Positions 48,189-59,164 are shown, counted from the stretch's first letter. The stretch: 64,000 nucleotides of DNA from Theristus sp. LFF4_11 (GCA_030248135.1 JASANC010004751.1:62001-126000), one strand, 5' to 3'. Translations and numbers: made by a program. Notes: a model not told the origin generated them from the letters alone.

Positions 48189-48739
48189 CAGTACCGTGGG
48201 CGGGGGGGGGTGGGGGTACACCCCCCCAGAGCACCAGAGACCGTCGGGGGGGGGGGGTGGGGGGGGCACCGTGCAACCCCTCCCCTAAAACCGGGCACCC
48301 CCCCCATCGGACCCCCCCTCGAAAATTTGGCCGACACCCCCCCCCCACACCCCCCATGAAATTTTGTCTGGCGGAGACCCCCCAAATTTTCTGCCCACCC
48401 TAAAAATTTTTTCGAAAATCATGATTTTTTTGTCTATAAAGTCCATAATATAAGCTGAATATATGATAACTTGACCATCTTCATTGTAATTTCAAAGATT
48501 TTGCAGCAAAATTTAGGGTTTTTCCTTTAAAATTTAAGCGAAAAATATCATGGGGGATGGGGGGGGTGGACCCCCCCACAGAAAGTTTTAAAAAAATGCA
48601 CCCCCCATGGGCCCCATGGGACCCCCATGGGGGGGTCCCACGTTACCATAGTTTGGACCCCCTCACTTTTTGGTCGGCACCCCTCCCCCCACGACACCAT
48701 ACCCCCCCCTTCGAAAATCTTTTTGGGCCCACGGTACTG
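48189..48739. mobile_element. G/C-run element with CAGTACCGTGGG inverted ends (551 bp)
   Basis: Left end CAGTACCGTGGGC, right end GCCCACGGTACTG. Inside are poly-G, poly-C, an A/T core (TAAGCTGAATATATGATAAC) and CCCATGGG palindromes. It is the uninterrupted relative of 19419-20918. The superfamily was not determined; the flanks are C-runs that hide any target duplication. Confidence 0.75.
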
Positions 48740-48757
48740 GCCCCCCCCAGGCAGGCT

Positions 48758-49776
48758 TAGGGAAAAAATCCGAATTTTTTTTAAATTAAAAAAATTAAAA
48801 AAAAAACTTTTTTCTTCAAGTTAGGTTTGTTCGAAGCGTCTCGTCGAGCTGAGTTCAGCTAGACTATTTTCAGAACGATCCGGAAAACTATAAGAGCGAA
48901 AATCGTGTTTTATTGAAATTATGTCCATTTCATAGAGGGAAAGTTGCATTTTCAACAGTAAAACAGGACAATTTTTGACGTGTACTTGAATTGAATATTG
49001 AACCGTTCTTAGTTGTTCCTCTTTAGAAAATTGCCAAAATTTGACTGTGTTCAAAAATTCCTGTTTGCTGTAGCTAAGTCGGCAACCCCTCCTGTCGACC
49101 CGGTCGCCCCCCCCCAAGACATTTTCAGGTTCAACCAGCTATGCTATCTGCCACATGGCGAGAGCCCACTCTTCAAATCATCGTATCGAAAACACGTACC
49201 ATGATTTCGCGATCACGTTGCGGGCAACTGACAGACGCAAGTTTAACACGTTAGTTTAGCTCAGCACGCAAGTTTTAACATGTGGCCATCTGATATGTTA
49301 TTTAACATTTAACATGTTATCGGGTATCTGAAAAACGGTCGTGTGATGTGGTATTAACCAACACCTCCGCTCCAATTGTTTAACAATATATCGCACAACT
49401 CCATTGTAGACCTATAACATACGCCAATCAACAAGATATCATGTTCATCTCATGGCCTACCGACTGAAAAACATGTTCGCAAGAAAACGATTTCTGAAAC
49501 GATATTTCAATTCTGTTAAGTCATTTCAACGCTAAAAATTGACTCTAGAAGTCATCCAAATCGAAAAACATGGAGCACGTCGGTCAAAATGACCAAAACA
49601 CACAAAGAAGTTGGGAAGAAAATTTGGTTTGAACTTTCAAAAAATCATGCCATAAATCGAATTTTCAGAGCAAAGTAGAAGAAAACTTTTTCAACTTTTT
49701 TTTAAGTTTAAAAAAAATCCAAGATTAAAAAAAACGAAAAAAAAATAAAAAAAAATTTTCAAAGCCCCTAACCCTA
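48758..49776 (+). mobile_element. hAT-type miniature element, TTAGGG-like ends, copy 3 (1.02 kb)
   Basis: Starts TAGGGAAAAAATCCG and ends GCCCCTAACCCTA. The body matches copies 1 and 2 apart from short indels, including a small expansion near 49288-49318. The flanks GGCAGGCT and CCCAGGCT match in part, as if a 4-base AGGC had been duplicated after insertion. Confidence 0.8.
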
Positions 49777-50104
49777 CCCAGGCTTCCCCGTAATGCATCA
49801 TTATTAAAACAGCTGCATCTGCAGTTCCGGTGCTCCTCCTCCATAACACAGGAAAGAAAAAAAATCTCCTAGCCCCCCCCCCCCCTAGAACAAATGAACA
49901 CCCCGCTCACCCAAGGTCCCGCTTTCGCTACTGAACCCTACCCCTAAACCAAGTCGACCCCCCATCCCATCTGGGCAAAACCTCCCCAAATTTGGGCGGA
50001 CCCCCCCCCCCCCAGTAGCGAAAGTGCGGGGGGGGGGGGGGGGGGGTCCACCCCCCCCCCTCAGCCGAAAATCCTGCCCGTGCACGGGCAGATACCCGTG
50101 TACC

Positions 50105-50833
50105 TAGGGTTGTTAAACAAAAATGAAATTAAAAAAAAAAAAGTGATTAAAAAAAAACAAAAATGCCGATTTTTTTTTAAAAAAAAAAATTCGAAAAATT
50201 TTCCTCTAATATGCTCTGAAAACCTCAATTTTGGCACAATTTTTCGAAAGTTCAACAAAAATTTTCTTTGATTATACCTCGTAAAACCTTTAGCAGTCGA
50301 TTTTGGGCCGTTTTACCGACTGATTTTAGGCTTCGACAACATCTGCGATGAAGTTTTTGAGCGTCCCAAAGCTTAGCCTACCATTTCCGATGCAGATAAG
50401 GTGACGATTAGCCTCGCAGAGCGTCCGATTGTGCTCGCTGCACCGTTTGCAAGCGCTACGTTGTCTGGTTGCTGCTTCGTGTCGTGTCGTCGCGACACCA
50501 TCAGAAGAATTGATCGAATTTCAAGGCGGTATGTTTGTCTTCACTTTAGCATTAGCTTAGCTGGGGACAATTAGTGACGTTTTGGAGGTCAAAACACAAG
50601 AAGAGGCATGGTGACGGTTTGGAAAAGGGGTAATTGAGGTCACCAAAACAAAATCTGCAAAGTTCCGCCATACGGGTGTCATTCGGGAGGCGCTTGCATA
50701 TCATATGTGGTTCTTCGGACTCCCTGATTGATTTAGCACAACTTTGATTTTTGAAATTTTTTTTTTTTAAAAAAAATTTTTTTTTTAAAAAAAAAAACAA
50801 AAATGACGATTTTTGTTTTTTTTAACAACCCTA
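50105..50833 (+). mobile_element. Intact TAGGGTTGTTAAAC hAT miniature element (729 bp)
   Basis: Ends TAGGGTTGTTAAACAAAAAT and TTTTTTAACAACCCTA, with an exact 8-bp duplication CGTGTACC at 50097-50104 and 50834-50841. It is the best full-length member of the family also seen at 18303, 19003, 22378, 35511, 35826 and 44620. No transposase. Confidence 0.88.
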
Positions 50834-51252
50834 CGTGTACCCCCCTCCCCCCCTTTACCTCGACACGGGTACTAGACTCCCCCCACCCCCCTCCGCGAGA
50901 AAACACGGGATCGCACCCCCCCCCTCACGGTGGTCAATCTCATCTCAATTTTTTCCAAAATACCGTAATTTTTGCATTTTTCTTGACGTGTGTGTCTGTC
51001 CCTGCATAGATTTTGTTGTTTCTGACCAAACAAGCAGCTTGTTTGCACAAAATATTCTGTATTTTACAAAAATTTCTGTGTTTTTCTAAGGCAAAAATTT
51101 GGTATTACCCGTGCGATCCCGTGCACCCCCCCCCTCACGAAATTTTTCTACCAGTGCACCCCCCCCTCAGGAAAATTTGCTGCCCGTGCACCCCCCCCCC
51201 CTCACCGAGAAGGCACCTGACCCCCCCCTCTAAAATTTGGCAAACACCCCCC

Positions 51253-52012
51253 TAGAGATGTAAGGGTCAAAAAAAAAATTTTTTTTTTAATTTTTTTTTA
51301 AAAAAAAAGTAAAAAAAATGAGCATTTTTTTTATTTTTTTTATTAAAAATTTTTGAAATTTTTTCTTTAATGTGCCCTGAAAATGCCGTTTTTGGCATAA
51401 TTTTTCGAAAGTTCAACAAAAATTTTCTTTGACTTTACCTTGTCACTTAGTCTTCAACGCTGCAGGTGGTATTCTGGATTGATTTATCGACTGTTTTCAG
51501 CCTTGGTGAGTGATGATCGACTCGCGCATTGAAGTACTTGAGCGTCGCAAAGGCTAGTTCAACAAATTCCGATGTCGCTAAGGTGAGATAGAAGCAGAGA
51601 ACTCACATTTACGCATCGTTTTTCAGGATCTCGAAAGGTGGAAATTGCACTGTCTGCCACTGCAAGCGTAACTTCGTTGGTTGCTCGTTGCTGTTTCGCC
51701 TCGTGTCGTCAGCGTGATCACACCGGTTTGTTGTGGAACTTGTTTCCATGTTATTTGAGGTGAATTGAGAGGCAAAACACGAGACGTGATGTCGTCGGTG
51801 GGAAAATGGGGTCGCCGAAACCAAGTCTGAAATTTTCACCCTCCTCCCATATGAGTGGGGGTCATATGGTAAGTCGGTGGCTCCTCAGATGGTGATATTC
51901 GGACTCCCTGAAAAATTCTGAACAACTTTCATTTAAAAAAAAATTTAAAAAAAAAATTTTTTTTTTTAAAAAAGAAAAAAAATAGAAAATTTTTTTTTTC
52001 TTGACATCTCTA
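51253..52012 (-). mobile_element. hAT miniature element, AGAGATGT-ended family, copy 2
   Basis: Begins TAGAGATGTAAGGGTC and ends CTTGACATCTCTA, inverted relative to 36961-37684 and nearly the same in the unique part. The flanks CACCCCCC and CCCCCCCC are compatible with an 8-bp duplication in a C-run. Carries the 76-codon frame (51609-51839, minus strand). Confidence 0.82.
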
Positions 52013-52370
52013 CCCCCCCCTCACCCAAGGTCCCGCTTTCGCTACTGCCCCCCCCCCCTCAACTCGGAATCCGAGTCTCGGATTCGCCAAAAAATCGGGC
52101 TCGACCCCTGGTAGAAATTGCTGTGGAGTTTGGTTTGCACAGCGAGCATGCACCCATCATGCATCATGTGACCACACACACCAATCGATTCGCAATTATT
52201 CAAGAGTTCGGTACTTTCTCAACAAAACTGCGTAAAACCTGCCGAGGTTCCTCATTCAGATTCAGCCTTTGAAATTCAGTCCAATCTACCACAATATCGG
52301 AGCGGAGTGAGCAAACGCTTGTCGTTTTCGGTTGACATCAGAGCGCGCAAGCAGGGAGGGCAAAGGCAAC

Positions 52371-55300
52371 ATGCTGGCACGACCTGCGTTGCGAGCGGTG
52401 GCGCGTGTTGCAGGTCAGCAGATGCAACGTCGCACCGTGTACCGTGGCCACGAAGTGACGCCGCCACGGCAGTATTATCCGTATTCGGTGCGTTTTTTCT
52501 TATGTTTGGAACAGTTCGTATTAGTTGTGTTCAATATGGTTGTTTTGGTAAAGGAGGGTTGCGGGCGCGGATATGAAGGTAAAGAAACCCGTACAAGACT
52601 AGCGTGCCAAACATGTTGCAGAAGATGAGTGAAAAGGTGGCACTATTGCTTGCTTTTCGCCGTTTGACCTTTTTACTGTTTTTGACATTCGTCTTTTCTC
52701 GTTTTCTCACAAGGACAACTACAGAGAATGTTTCAGAAGTAGTGGGTAGGTTATTGGTTGGTAGGTAGGTTGACGCGTTATTTCTCGAGTTGTGTTGAAC
52801 CATATTCAATGAAATTTTAGACAGCTGTTTAGAAAAGTGCAACTTAGATTTATGCAAAGTTTTAGAGAAATTCATTGACCTGCACACGAATGACAGAGCA
52901 AAACACAAAAAAAATCAAAAATGCATCAGAAAATACCAGATCACGCGATACCACCGGAAACAAAGGTCAACACTCAATGCAAACATTCAAAAGACTTCAA
53001 AATGTGTATGGCGATAACAGCAAACATCAACAACAACGAAAACAGTCAACTTAATTAAATTTCTCAGTGTCAACCATGAGCCTCAATGCAGAGCGCTTGC
53101 ACCCATCCGTCACGGCCAAAACCGCTTTTTCGCGCACGTACGCTGGTTTAGCACGTTCCAAAAGCCGGTAAATAAGAAAACAAAACAAACGCAACTCGAG
53201 AAATAACACTTCAAACACCTACCCACTACTTTTGAAACATCCTGTACATCCAGCTGTTGCATGGTGGTTCTCTTTCATCTAGGGGATATGGGGTAGACGG
53301 CGAGGTCTGCCAAAGAGCCGTGCGTGCGCCGTACAGCTAGGGTTGAAAAGGTAAAAATATCGGTTTTTTTACCGGTAAAAAAACGCGTTTTATTACGCGT
53401 TTTTTACGGAGGCTAAAAATGGGGTCCTGAAAAAAACGGGAAAACAACCAGGTATTTTTCCCGTTTTTTTCGTTTTTTTTTTCAATTTTTGACGTGAAAT
53501 TTTTTCATTGTGTTTCCTTTGTTTTGGTCATAGTTTTGCACTTAATGCTACCAACATCAAGTGTGCCCGACCCCGACCCGACGAAAACAAGAACCTGCGG
53601 GCAACACAGAAAAGCAGTATTTTGTTTTCTTGTTTTTCGTGTGCTTGTGTATGCGCTGAGTCCTGAGTGAAAAATTCGGATTTCCTTTTTGTATCCTAAC
53701 TGGGTGATGACTTTGGCTTTTGCCTTTCTTTCGTCATGGGAGCGGACCACCAAGCCAAACACACCGTCGCACGGTTCTGGTCCGTACACATCCATACATG
53801 TGTTTCTTTCTATGCAGCTACAAAAAGTGGTACTGTGATTGAGCTTGTGACCAGATTTCCGGTTGTGATTGTGACCATACCAAAGAATAAACATACATAT
53901 GCCTTGGTCAATTGTTCGAAGCTGTATTTTATTGAATTTCATGTTCAAAAGCCTGTCAGAATCATGGTTTCTGTTACATTGGCAAAAAACACACTTGTGG
54001 GTTGTGTTTTTGTCACGAAAGACTGTAACTTCAACAACTCGTAACTTGTTGTACGAGTCTTCGTACCATTGGTTTTCAACAATTCTCACCAAATAATACT
54101 CCGTTTTTTCCCGTTTTTACCGGTAAAAAACGGTCAAAATACCGGTTTTTTACCGCGATTTGAAAAATACCGTTTTTTTTTCAACCCTACGTACAGCTGG
54201 TGTTCAATCAAGTTTTATTCAACCACTTTTGCCAGAGCAAGGTCCAATTAGAGCTGTTGCAGCTTTGCTCCTGACTAGGGATGGAGCCGGTTCCGGTCCG
54301 GATTCCGGTTTCCGGATTCCGGCGCCTAAAATTGGATCCGGATCCGGTCCGGATTCCGGCGCAATTTTGCCGGATCCGGCCGGAATGGCCGAGACCCGCG
54401 AATTAACCAGTTGATTCCTCCGTTTCAGAGCTGTTCAATGGTTTGACAAATTTGTTTCGGTGCTTTGTTGGTTTTGTTGTTGTGCATTTGACATGTGATC
54501 AGTGAGCGTTTCTTTAGTTTAGTGTTCTGTTCAATGGTAAATGGTTCACTGCTTTTGTCTTGAGTGGTAAACTTATGTGCAGCATCGTCCACTTAAAAAA
54601 ACGTGGCTGCCAGCTTTTGGCCAACGTTGTTGATGAACAATAGCAGGGTTTTTTTTGAAATCAGCCATCTTCGTTGGTCATATTAAGTTAGCTATCAAAC
54701 AGTTGCTTTTATGTGAGCCCCAGAACACCAGCGATTTTAACGACGTGTGGTAACGTGGGTGTGCGGAGGTGCCGTGATCCCCTAAAACCCGATACCCCCC
54801 CAACGACAAATCCACGAGACGACGAATCCATTTCAATGGTGTTGCCCGCCGTTTGCGCACTGAAGCAGCGCATCGAACAAGTCGATGCGAGTGGCATTGG
54901 TACGACGAAAAAAACGCTGCTGACCAGCATCGACACACGCTTCCGTGCGCTTTTCCACAACGAATCCAACATCATGGCCACGTACGTTGATCCGCGATTC
55001 AAGAATACTGCAGTCGTCTTCGAAAATGAAGGCGCGATTCGTTGTGAACTACTTCACAAAGAAAATCTTGAAACGACTGGAGACGCCCACAAACTGCGAC
55101 GATACATCCGAGATCGCGAACAACGACGATGACGAAAGTGAACGCGAGCCCGAACCAAAAAAGAAATCGACTGGCCTCTACGGAGGCATCGAGTTTCACG
55201 CTGCGCGACCGCGCAACCCGTCAGGCGAATCCAGTCTTGAAGACGAACTGCGCGGCGCAATGAATATGTACGAGTCGGATGATTTTATCGACGAACCGGA

Positions 55301-56037
55301 CAAAAGTGATCTAATGCTAGTCTTTTGGCGGCTGAACTCGTCTAAATACCCCAAACTATCAACAATCGCGCGCAGATACCTGGCACCGCTACCAACAAGC
55401 GTGGCAAGCGAACGAATGTTCTCTGAAGCCAGGCAGGTGTTTGTGTACAGCCGATCTCGTCTGTCAACTCAGAACGCCGAAAAGGTCATGTTTCTGAATG
55501 GAGTGTTGCCAGCACTTGATTATCCCTATGCGATGTGAATTTTGTCAATTGTTGTTGTTGTAATTTTTGGTTGGTTCACGTGCTGTGTCTTGCTGACTTT
55601 GTTTCTGTGTCTGTGCTGTTTTATGCTGAAAATGTAATGAAGAAGCGACGAAATGTGCGTAAATGTTTTTTAGACATAAAAAGGCCATTCCGGTCCGGAT
55701 TCCGGCAATTTTTGCCGGATCCGGCCCGGCCGGAATGGGCTTTTGCCGGATCCGGTCCGGATTCCGGCAAATTTGCCGGATCCATCCCTACTCCTGACGC
55801 AATGGTCTCGCAACAGAATGCATCAATTTTCAGTGGAACCTGATCCACGCCACGCTGACGTGGGTGTTCATGTGGTCGTTTCCGGCGTGGGTGATTTGGA
55901 AGGTGCAGTTCATGGCACCACCCGAGGATATGTCGCTGAATCCAGAGTTAGAAGGCATTGTACCACTGACGTTCAAGGAATCGGAGGAGCCGAAGTGGGC
56001 CGACAAACGCAAGGCTGCCTGGGCGGACGCTAAATAA
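52371..56037 (+). CDS. Small single-pass protein, probably of the mitochondrial inner membrane
   Basis: Two exons joined in phase 0: 52371-52487 and 55834-56037, giving 106 residues. The N-terminus MLARPALRAVARVAGQQMQR is rich in Arg and Ala and lacks acidic residues, the make-up of a mitochondrial presequence, and RRTVYRG follows. Next comes YYPYSWNLIHATLTWVFMWS, which runs into one hydrophobic, Trp-rich segment (to about WVIWK), then an acidic/basic tail (KESEEPKWADKRKAAWADAK). Presequence, one helix and a short tail is the layout of accessory subunits of the respiratory complexes. The exact family is not recognised; I could not match it with confidence to a named complex I or IV subunit. 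The 3.3 kb intron holds three transposons. Confidence 0.65.
52722..53244. mobile_element. TA-flanked miniature element with long inverted ends (523 bp)
   Basis: Left ACAGAGAATGTTTCAGAAGT, right the complement of ACAGGATGTTTCAAAAGTAG, with TA at 52720-52721 and 53245-53246. Arms share GTAGTGGGTAGGT and TTATTTCTCGAGTTG. It lies in the intron of the small mitochondrial protein gene. Confidence 0.78.
53338..54189. mobile_element. hAT-like element with TAGGGTTGAAAA ends (852 bp)
   Basis: Starts TAGGGTTGAAAAGG and ends TTTTTTTCAACCCTA, with an exact 8-bp duplication CGTACAGC at 53330-53337 and 54190-54197. Subterminal palindromes ACCGGTAAAAAA/ACGCGTTTTTTACG are repeated at both sides. It carries a 195-codon minus-strand frame (53505-54092), listed separately. 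Confidence 0.88.
53505..54092 (-). CDS. Hypothetical 195-codon frame inside a hAT-like element
   Basis: This frame fills almost all the space between the palindromic ends of the element at 53338-54189. It starts MVRIVENQWYEDSYNKL and has several Cys and His (CVFCQCNRNHD, CCPQ). The opposite strand is also open for 102 codons, so either may be a chance frame. It does not resemble a hAT transposase. It may be captured host sequence or a decayed accessory gene. Confidence 0.35.
   Translation of the reverse strand: MVRIVENQWYEDSYNKLRVVEVTVFRDKNTTHKCVFCQCNRNHDSDRLLNMKFNKIQLRTIDQGICMFILWYGHNHNRKSGHKLNHSTTFCSCIERNTCMDVYGPEPCDGVFGLVVRSHDERKAKAKVITQLGYKKEIRIFHSGLSAYTSTRKTRKQNTAFLCCPQVLVFVGSGSGTLDVGSIKCKTMTKTKETQ
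54276..55790 (+). mobile_element. hAT transposon remnant with transposase, 1.5 kb
   Basis: Ends TAGGGATGGAGCCGG and the complement of TAGGGATGGATCCGG, with an exact 8-bp duplication CTCCTGAC at 54268-54275 and 55791-55798. Subterminal arrays of CCGGATCC/GGTCCGGATTCCGG occur at both ends. It keeps only the C-terminal part of the transposase, so it cannot move by itself. Confidence 0.92.
54713..55538 (+). pseudogene. hAT-family transposase, truncated and frameshifted
   Basis: Two overlapping frames. The first (54713-55132) covers a middle part of the RNase H-like fold, including MATYVDPRFKN. The second (open to 55538) has the hAT C-terminal dimerisation region: YPKLSTIARRYLAPLPTSVA, then SERMFSEA and RSRLSTQNAEKVMFLNG. 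The reading frame changes at roughly 55,045-55,085. The zinc-finger N-terminus and the first catalytic block are missing. The family is typical of ZBED/hAT transposases, cut-and-paste enzymes acting on short inverted ends. It is the only transposase recognised in the window. Confidence 0.85.
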
Positions 56038-58133
56038 TCTGTGCAACGTTTAGCAAAGTCAGGAAGATGAAATGTGCTCATCTTGTTTGTCCGGTTTTTC
56101 GCACATTATCGTAGATCTGTTCTGTTGTATCATGTTTGTTTGCTTAGTTACTACATTTTTGGGGTAATGCAATGGATTGATTGGTAAATCGTAGCCTAGA
56201 ATTTGTTTTTGTACAAAATTGAGCTTGTAGTTTTTTTTTTGCTGATCTTCAGCCACCATTGGAACAGCTTTCTGCTCAGTGATATTCATTGCTGTTCTTT
56301 TTAAATTTGTTTGTATCCGTCGATGAATTGAATTTAGGAAAATGGGGGAATCAGTGTACGCTGTGGCAATGCAACTTTTTTACAGGATTGAGTTTTTGAT
56401 GCGATTTATCTAGATGACGCACAGTTAACTGGTGAAATGCAGAGTGGTAAAGAAAAGCGAGTGGCGCGGTCGCGGTGGTTCACCACAGGGTGGACCAAAG
56501 TGTCCATTTAAAATGACTCGTTTTCGTCACCAGTACGAGATATTGAGCTGAAAATTGTCTGTACACACACACACAAAACTACCAATATTTGGGGGTTATG
56601 CTGAAAAACATAGGACTGATTTACCGTCATTGATGGCAGAACTTAGAAAAAAGACAATAGCTGATCCGCTGTTTATCCTGTGGTAGTCAGCAAGATTTTT
56701 CAATTTTTTAAAACAAAGTTTAAAAACAAGTAACACCAGACCACAGTGATGCTAGGAACAACGACGGTTTTTACGGGAAACCTTCGACGGACAGTGGGCC
56801 GATCGTTTAAGACACTCACTTACACAACGGCGACCACATTGAGCAAACTAAGTTATGAAGAGCTCTGAAACAACGATAAAACAGTCTGGTACTAAAAAAA
56901 CATGACAACTTGAAGGAAGTTTGTCCAGAGCAGCTCTCGTTCGCAGTCAAAACACAACTCTTTGTATTTTGTCGACTGCAGCTTATTTGGATCACTGTTT
57001 TCAGCTGAAATTCGAATACATAAGAAGAAGGCATAAATTCTATAAGTATTCCAAATTATATATATATATTTTCCACTGGTGGCGAATACGAGCATTTTAA
57101 ATTTGCACTTTTTTGGTTCACCCTGTACAAACGAACACATGATTTATTGATGATATTTATATTATATTATATTTATAAAACAAACGGACATAAATAAAAC
57201 AACAATAAATAAGCACAAGTTACCAAATGCTGAAACTCCAGTTTCACGAAAACGAAAAAAATGGAAACTGAGTTGTGCAAGCTTATTCATTGAAACAAGA
57301 GACCACCCGATAAACCACAAAAAAATTGTAGCAAACATTGAACAAATCCTCATCGTGCGCTTTTCAAAGCTTTTTCTCAACCAGTTCGCGAGATAAATTG
57401 AATCATAAAAATAAAAATGCCACAAACACTGATGTAAAGAATCACATCAAAACGAGAAACCTAACATTCGATGAACAGTTGCTCGATAAATCGAATGACT
57501 TTAAACAGACATGAAAAAACACGTCAAATTTTGTGCAAGAGCGTAGAACGCAAATTGGTGTCACAGTGTAGTTGGATGAAAACAACAAAACGTAAAATAC
57601 CATACGACAAAAAAAGAAACTGACATCATATATCATGTAAAAATGAACGTTCAACACAGGACACAATTGCACACGCAACACAACTGGGGACTGATGAACA
57701 AAAGAAAAAAAACGAGATTTTGATCAATTCCGCGAAGCCAAAAATAAGTTGACATTTGAACAGCAACATTTTGCATTGCAAAATTCTGTTGTTGAACATA
57801 ATAAATCAAAAAAATACAATCTTCGGTAGCGTGCATGATCTGCGGTTTTATGTCATGCAAAATGTGGCAAAATGGTTGCAATTGGACAATCACACAATGA
57901 TACAGATACAATGTTTACAATACATTGCCCATTGCCAAAACTCTGGGAGGCATCACACACTGCGATCATGTTACCAAAGAATCACTGTCCACCTGACGGG
58001 TTCGTAAATAATTGATTCAACTGATAAAATAGGGGCAGCCAATTTCCGACGCAATGAGCTTTGAGCCGGGTGCCCAGAGTTCCGATACAACTGTACAAAT
58101 TTCTTTTCAAACGACACTGCAGACACGCTCATC
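56038..58133. other. 3' flanks between two convergent genes
   Basis: Between the mitochondrial-protein gene (+) and TADA3 (-). AT-rich, contains the mariner-like element at 56486-57125; otherwise only short frames without recognised domains (for example 57162-57425 and 57651-57911, minus strand). Confidence 0.4.
56486..57125. mobile_element. Mariner-like miniature element (640 bp)
   Basis: Left CAGGGTGGACCAAAGTG, right the complement of CAGGGTGAACCAAAAAAGTG followed by TA. Both arms go on with TTTAAAATG and CTCGT..TCGxCACCAGT. The left TA is not preserved. No coding sequence. Confidence 0.75.
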
Positions 58134-58633
58134 TTAGGTGCTCTTGTGCTGCACCCTGACAGATTCAAGTTCCTCAGCGAGCTCCCTGCGGTTTCGTAAC
58201 GCTGCAGCCAGCTGGTCGCGCTCCTTCTTCGACTGCGGCTTACGCTTTGGCACCAAACTGTAGAATCGTTTGTACAGTTGCTCGATCTGAAATGACGTGA
58301 CTAGGGAACATTATTAGCGTGTTCACAACGCTGAAAGAGAACACGTCAGACAAAACAAACTGCGGTGAACATTGTGAACTGCGGTTGTGCTGTGCCGTTG
58401 TGGGCAATTGTGCAAAGTCATAGCACACCATCAGCAGTGCAACTGCGCGCACTGAGCAGCCGAAGCGAGCGTACCGTGCGGTCAGCATTGTCGACTTGTT
58501 GCTGCACTTCGTGCTCGGCAATCGCTTGCTTCGCTGTCGCCAACAGTGCACCCAACCGATCACGGTTGCACTCAGTCAACGAACGCAGCTCACGCTGTCG
58601 CTGCACCAGTTCTCTCGTCACTTCGTCGTCATT
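58134..58633 (-). CDS. TADA3: TADA3 (ADA3) C-terminal exons, SAGA/ATAC adaptor
   Basis: Two exons joined in phase 0: 58633-58475 (53 codons) and 58286-58134 (50 codons and TAA). They give a charged helical segment: NDDEVTRELVQRQRELRSLT, ECNRDRLGALLATAKQAI, VDNADRTIEQLYKRFYSLVP, then KRKPQSKKERDQLAAALRNR. This follows the C-terminal ADA3 domain: an ELxxRQxEL coiled coil, the N/R turn, the A(D)NxxV-like stretch, and a KKxPxKKEKDQ-like basic block followed by a helix. TADA3 bridges the GCN5/ADA2 acetyltransferase module to SAGA and ATAC in the nucleus. The exon starts after TTGCAG with no ATG, so the N-terminal exons lie upstream, beyond the palindrome at 59-64 kb or outside the window. Confidence 0.82.
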
Positions 58634-59164
58634 CTGCAACATTAAACAAACACGTGTACTTTGTTTGCTGTTGTCCATACAATGATCTTGCACACCACAT
58701 GTTAATCACTTTTTTTTGGTTCCGTGTTTGTAAACGCAGGAAAACATAGTTTCAAGTTTGATGCGGCAACTGAAAACTGCCTGTGTGACCCTGTGGGATC
58801 TATATAGGCATCAAGGTCACTTGACACACACAGATAACATGACGACGACATCTCGCTTTAGTGGGCATTCTGCGAACAAAAGTAGCTTAAAAAACAACTG
58901 TAGAGTTCTGCTGATTCACACCAATGTGTTTGACTTTTTGGTTCATGAAACACACCACCACAACGCAGCAGATGTTTCACGCGTCGGTGTTTAGGTTTTC
59001 ACTCAACAATGGCTAGATTACTTGACTACGGCGATCAGGGATCGTGTTCGTGGGGGGGGAGGTTCTCTATCCATTGTGTGTGTCTTGGGGGAGGGGGGGG
59101 GGGGTTCGGGGGTGAAACGGGGGGGGTGGGGGCGACGCGTCCCGCGTGCGCGGGGGACGGGTTA

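Larger units (their letters stand above)
50013..52047. mobile_element. G/C-run element, CAGTAGCGAAAGTGCGGG ends, carrying two hAT insertions
   Basis: Left end CAGTAGCGAAAGTGCGGG at 50013, right end CCCGCTTTCGCTACTG at 52047. Removing the insertions at 50105-50833 and 51253-52012 and their duplications leaves about 530 bases of C-run-rich sequence collinear with 45574-45825. Confidence 0.7.

Noticed and set aside
46631..48385. Poly-Pro/poly-Gly open frames (46670-46873, 47185-47598, 48102-48359 and others)
   Set aside because: They are translations of C- or G-runs inside repeat elements, open in several frames on both strands. The same holds for 20396-20717, 45513-45873 and 50803-51255.
53736..54044. 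Plus-strand 102-codon frame as the coding strand of the hAT-like element
   Set aside because: It is shorter than and fully inside the opposite 195-codon frame. Neither has a known domain, so only the longer one is listed, with low confidence.
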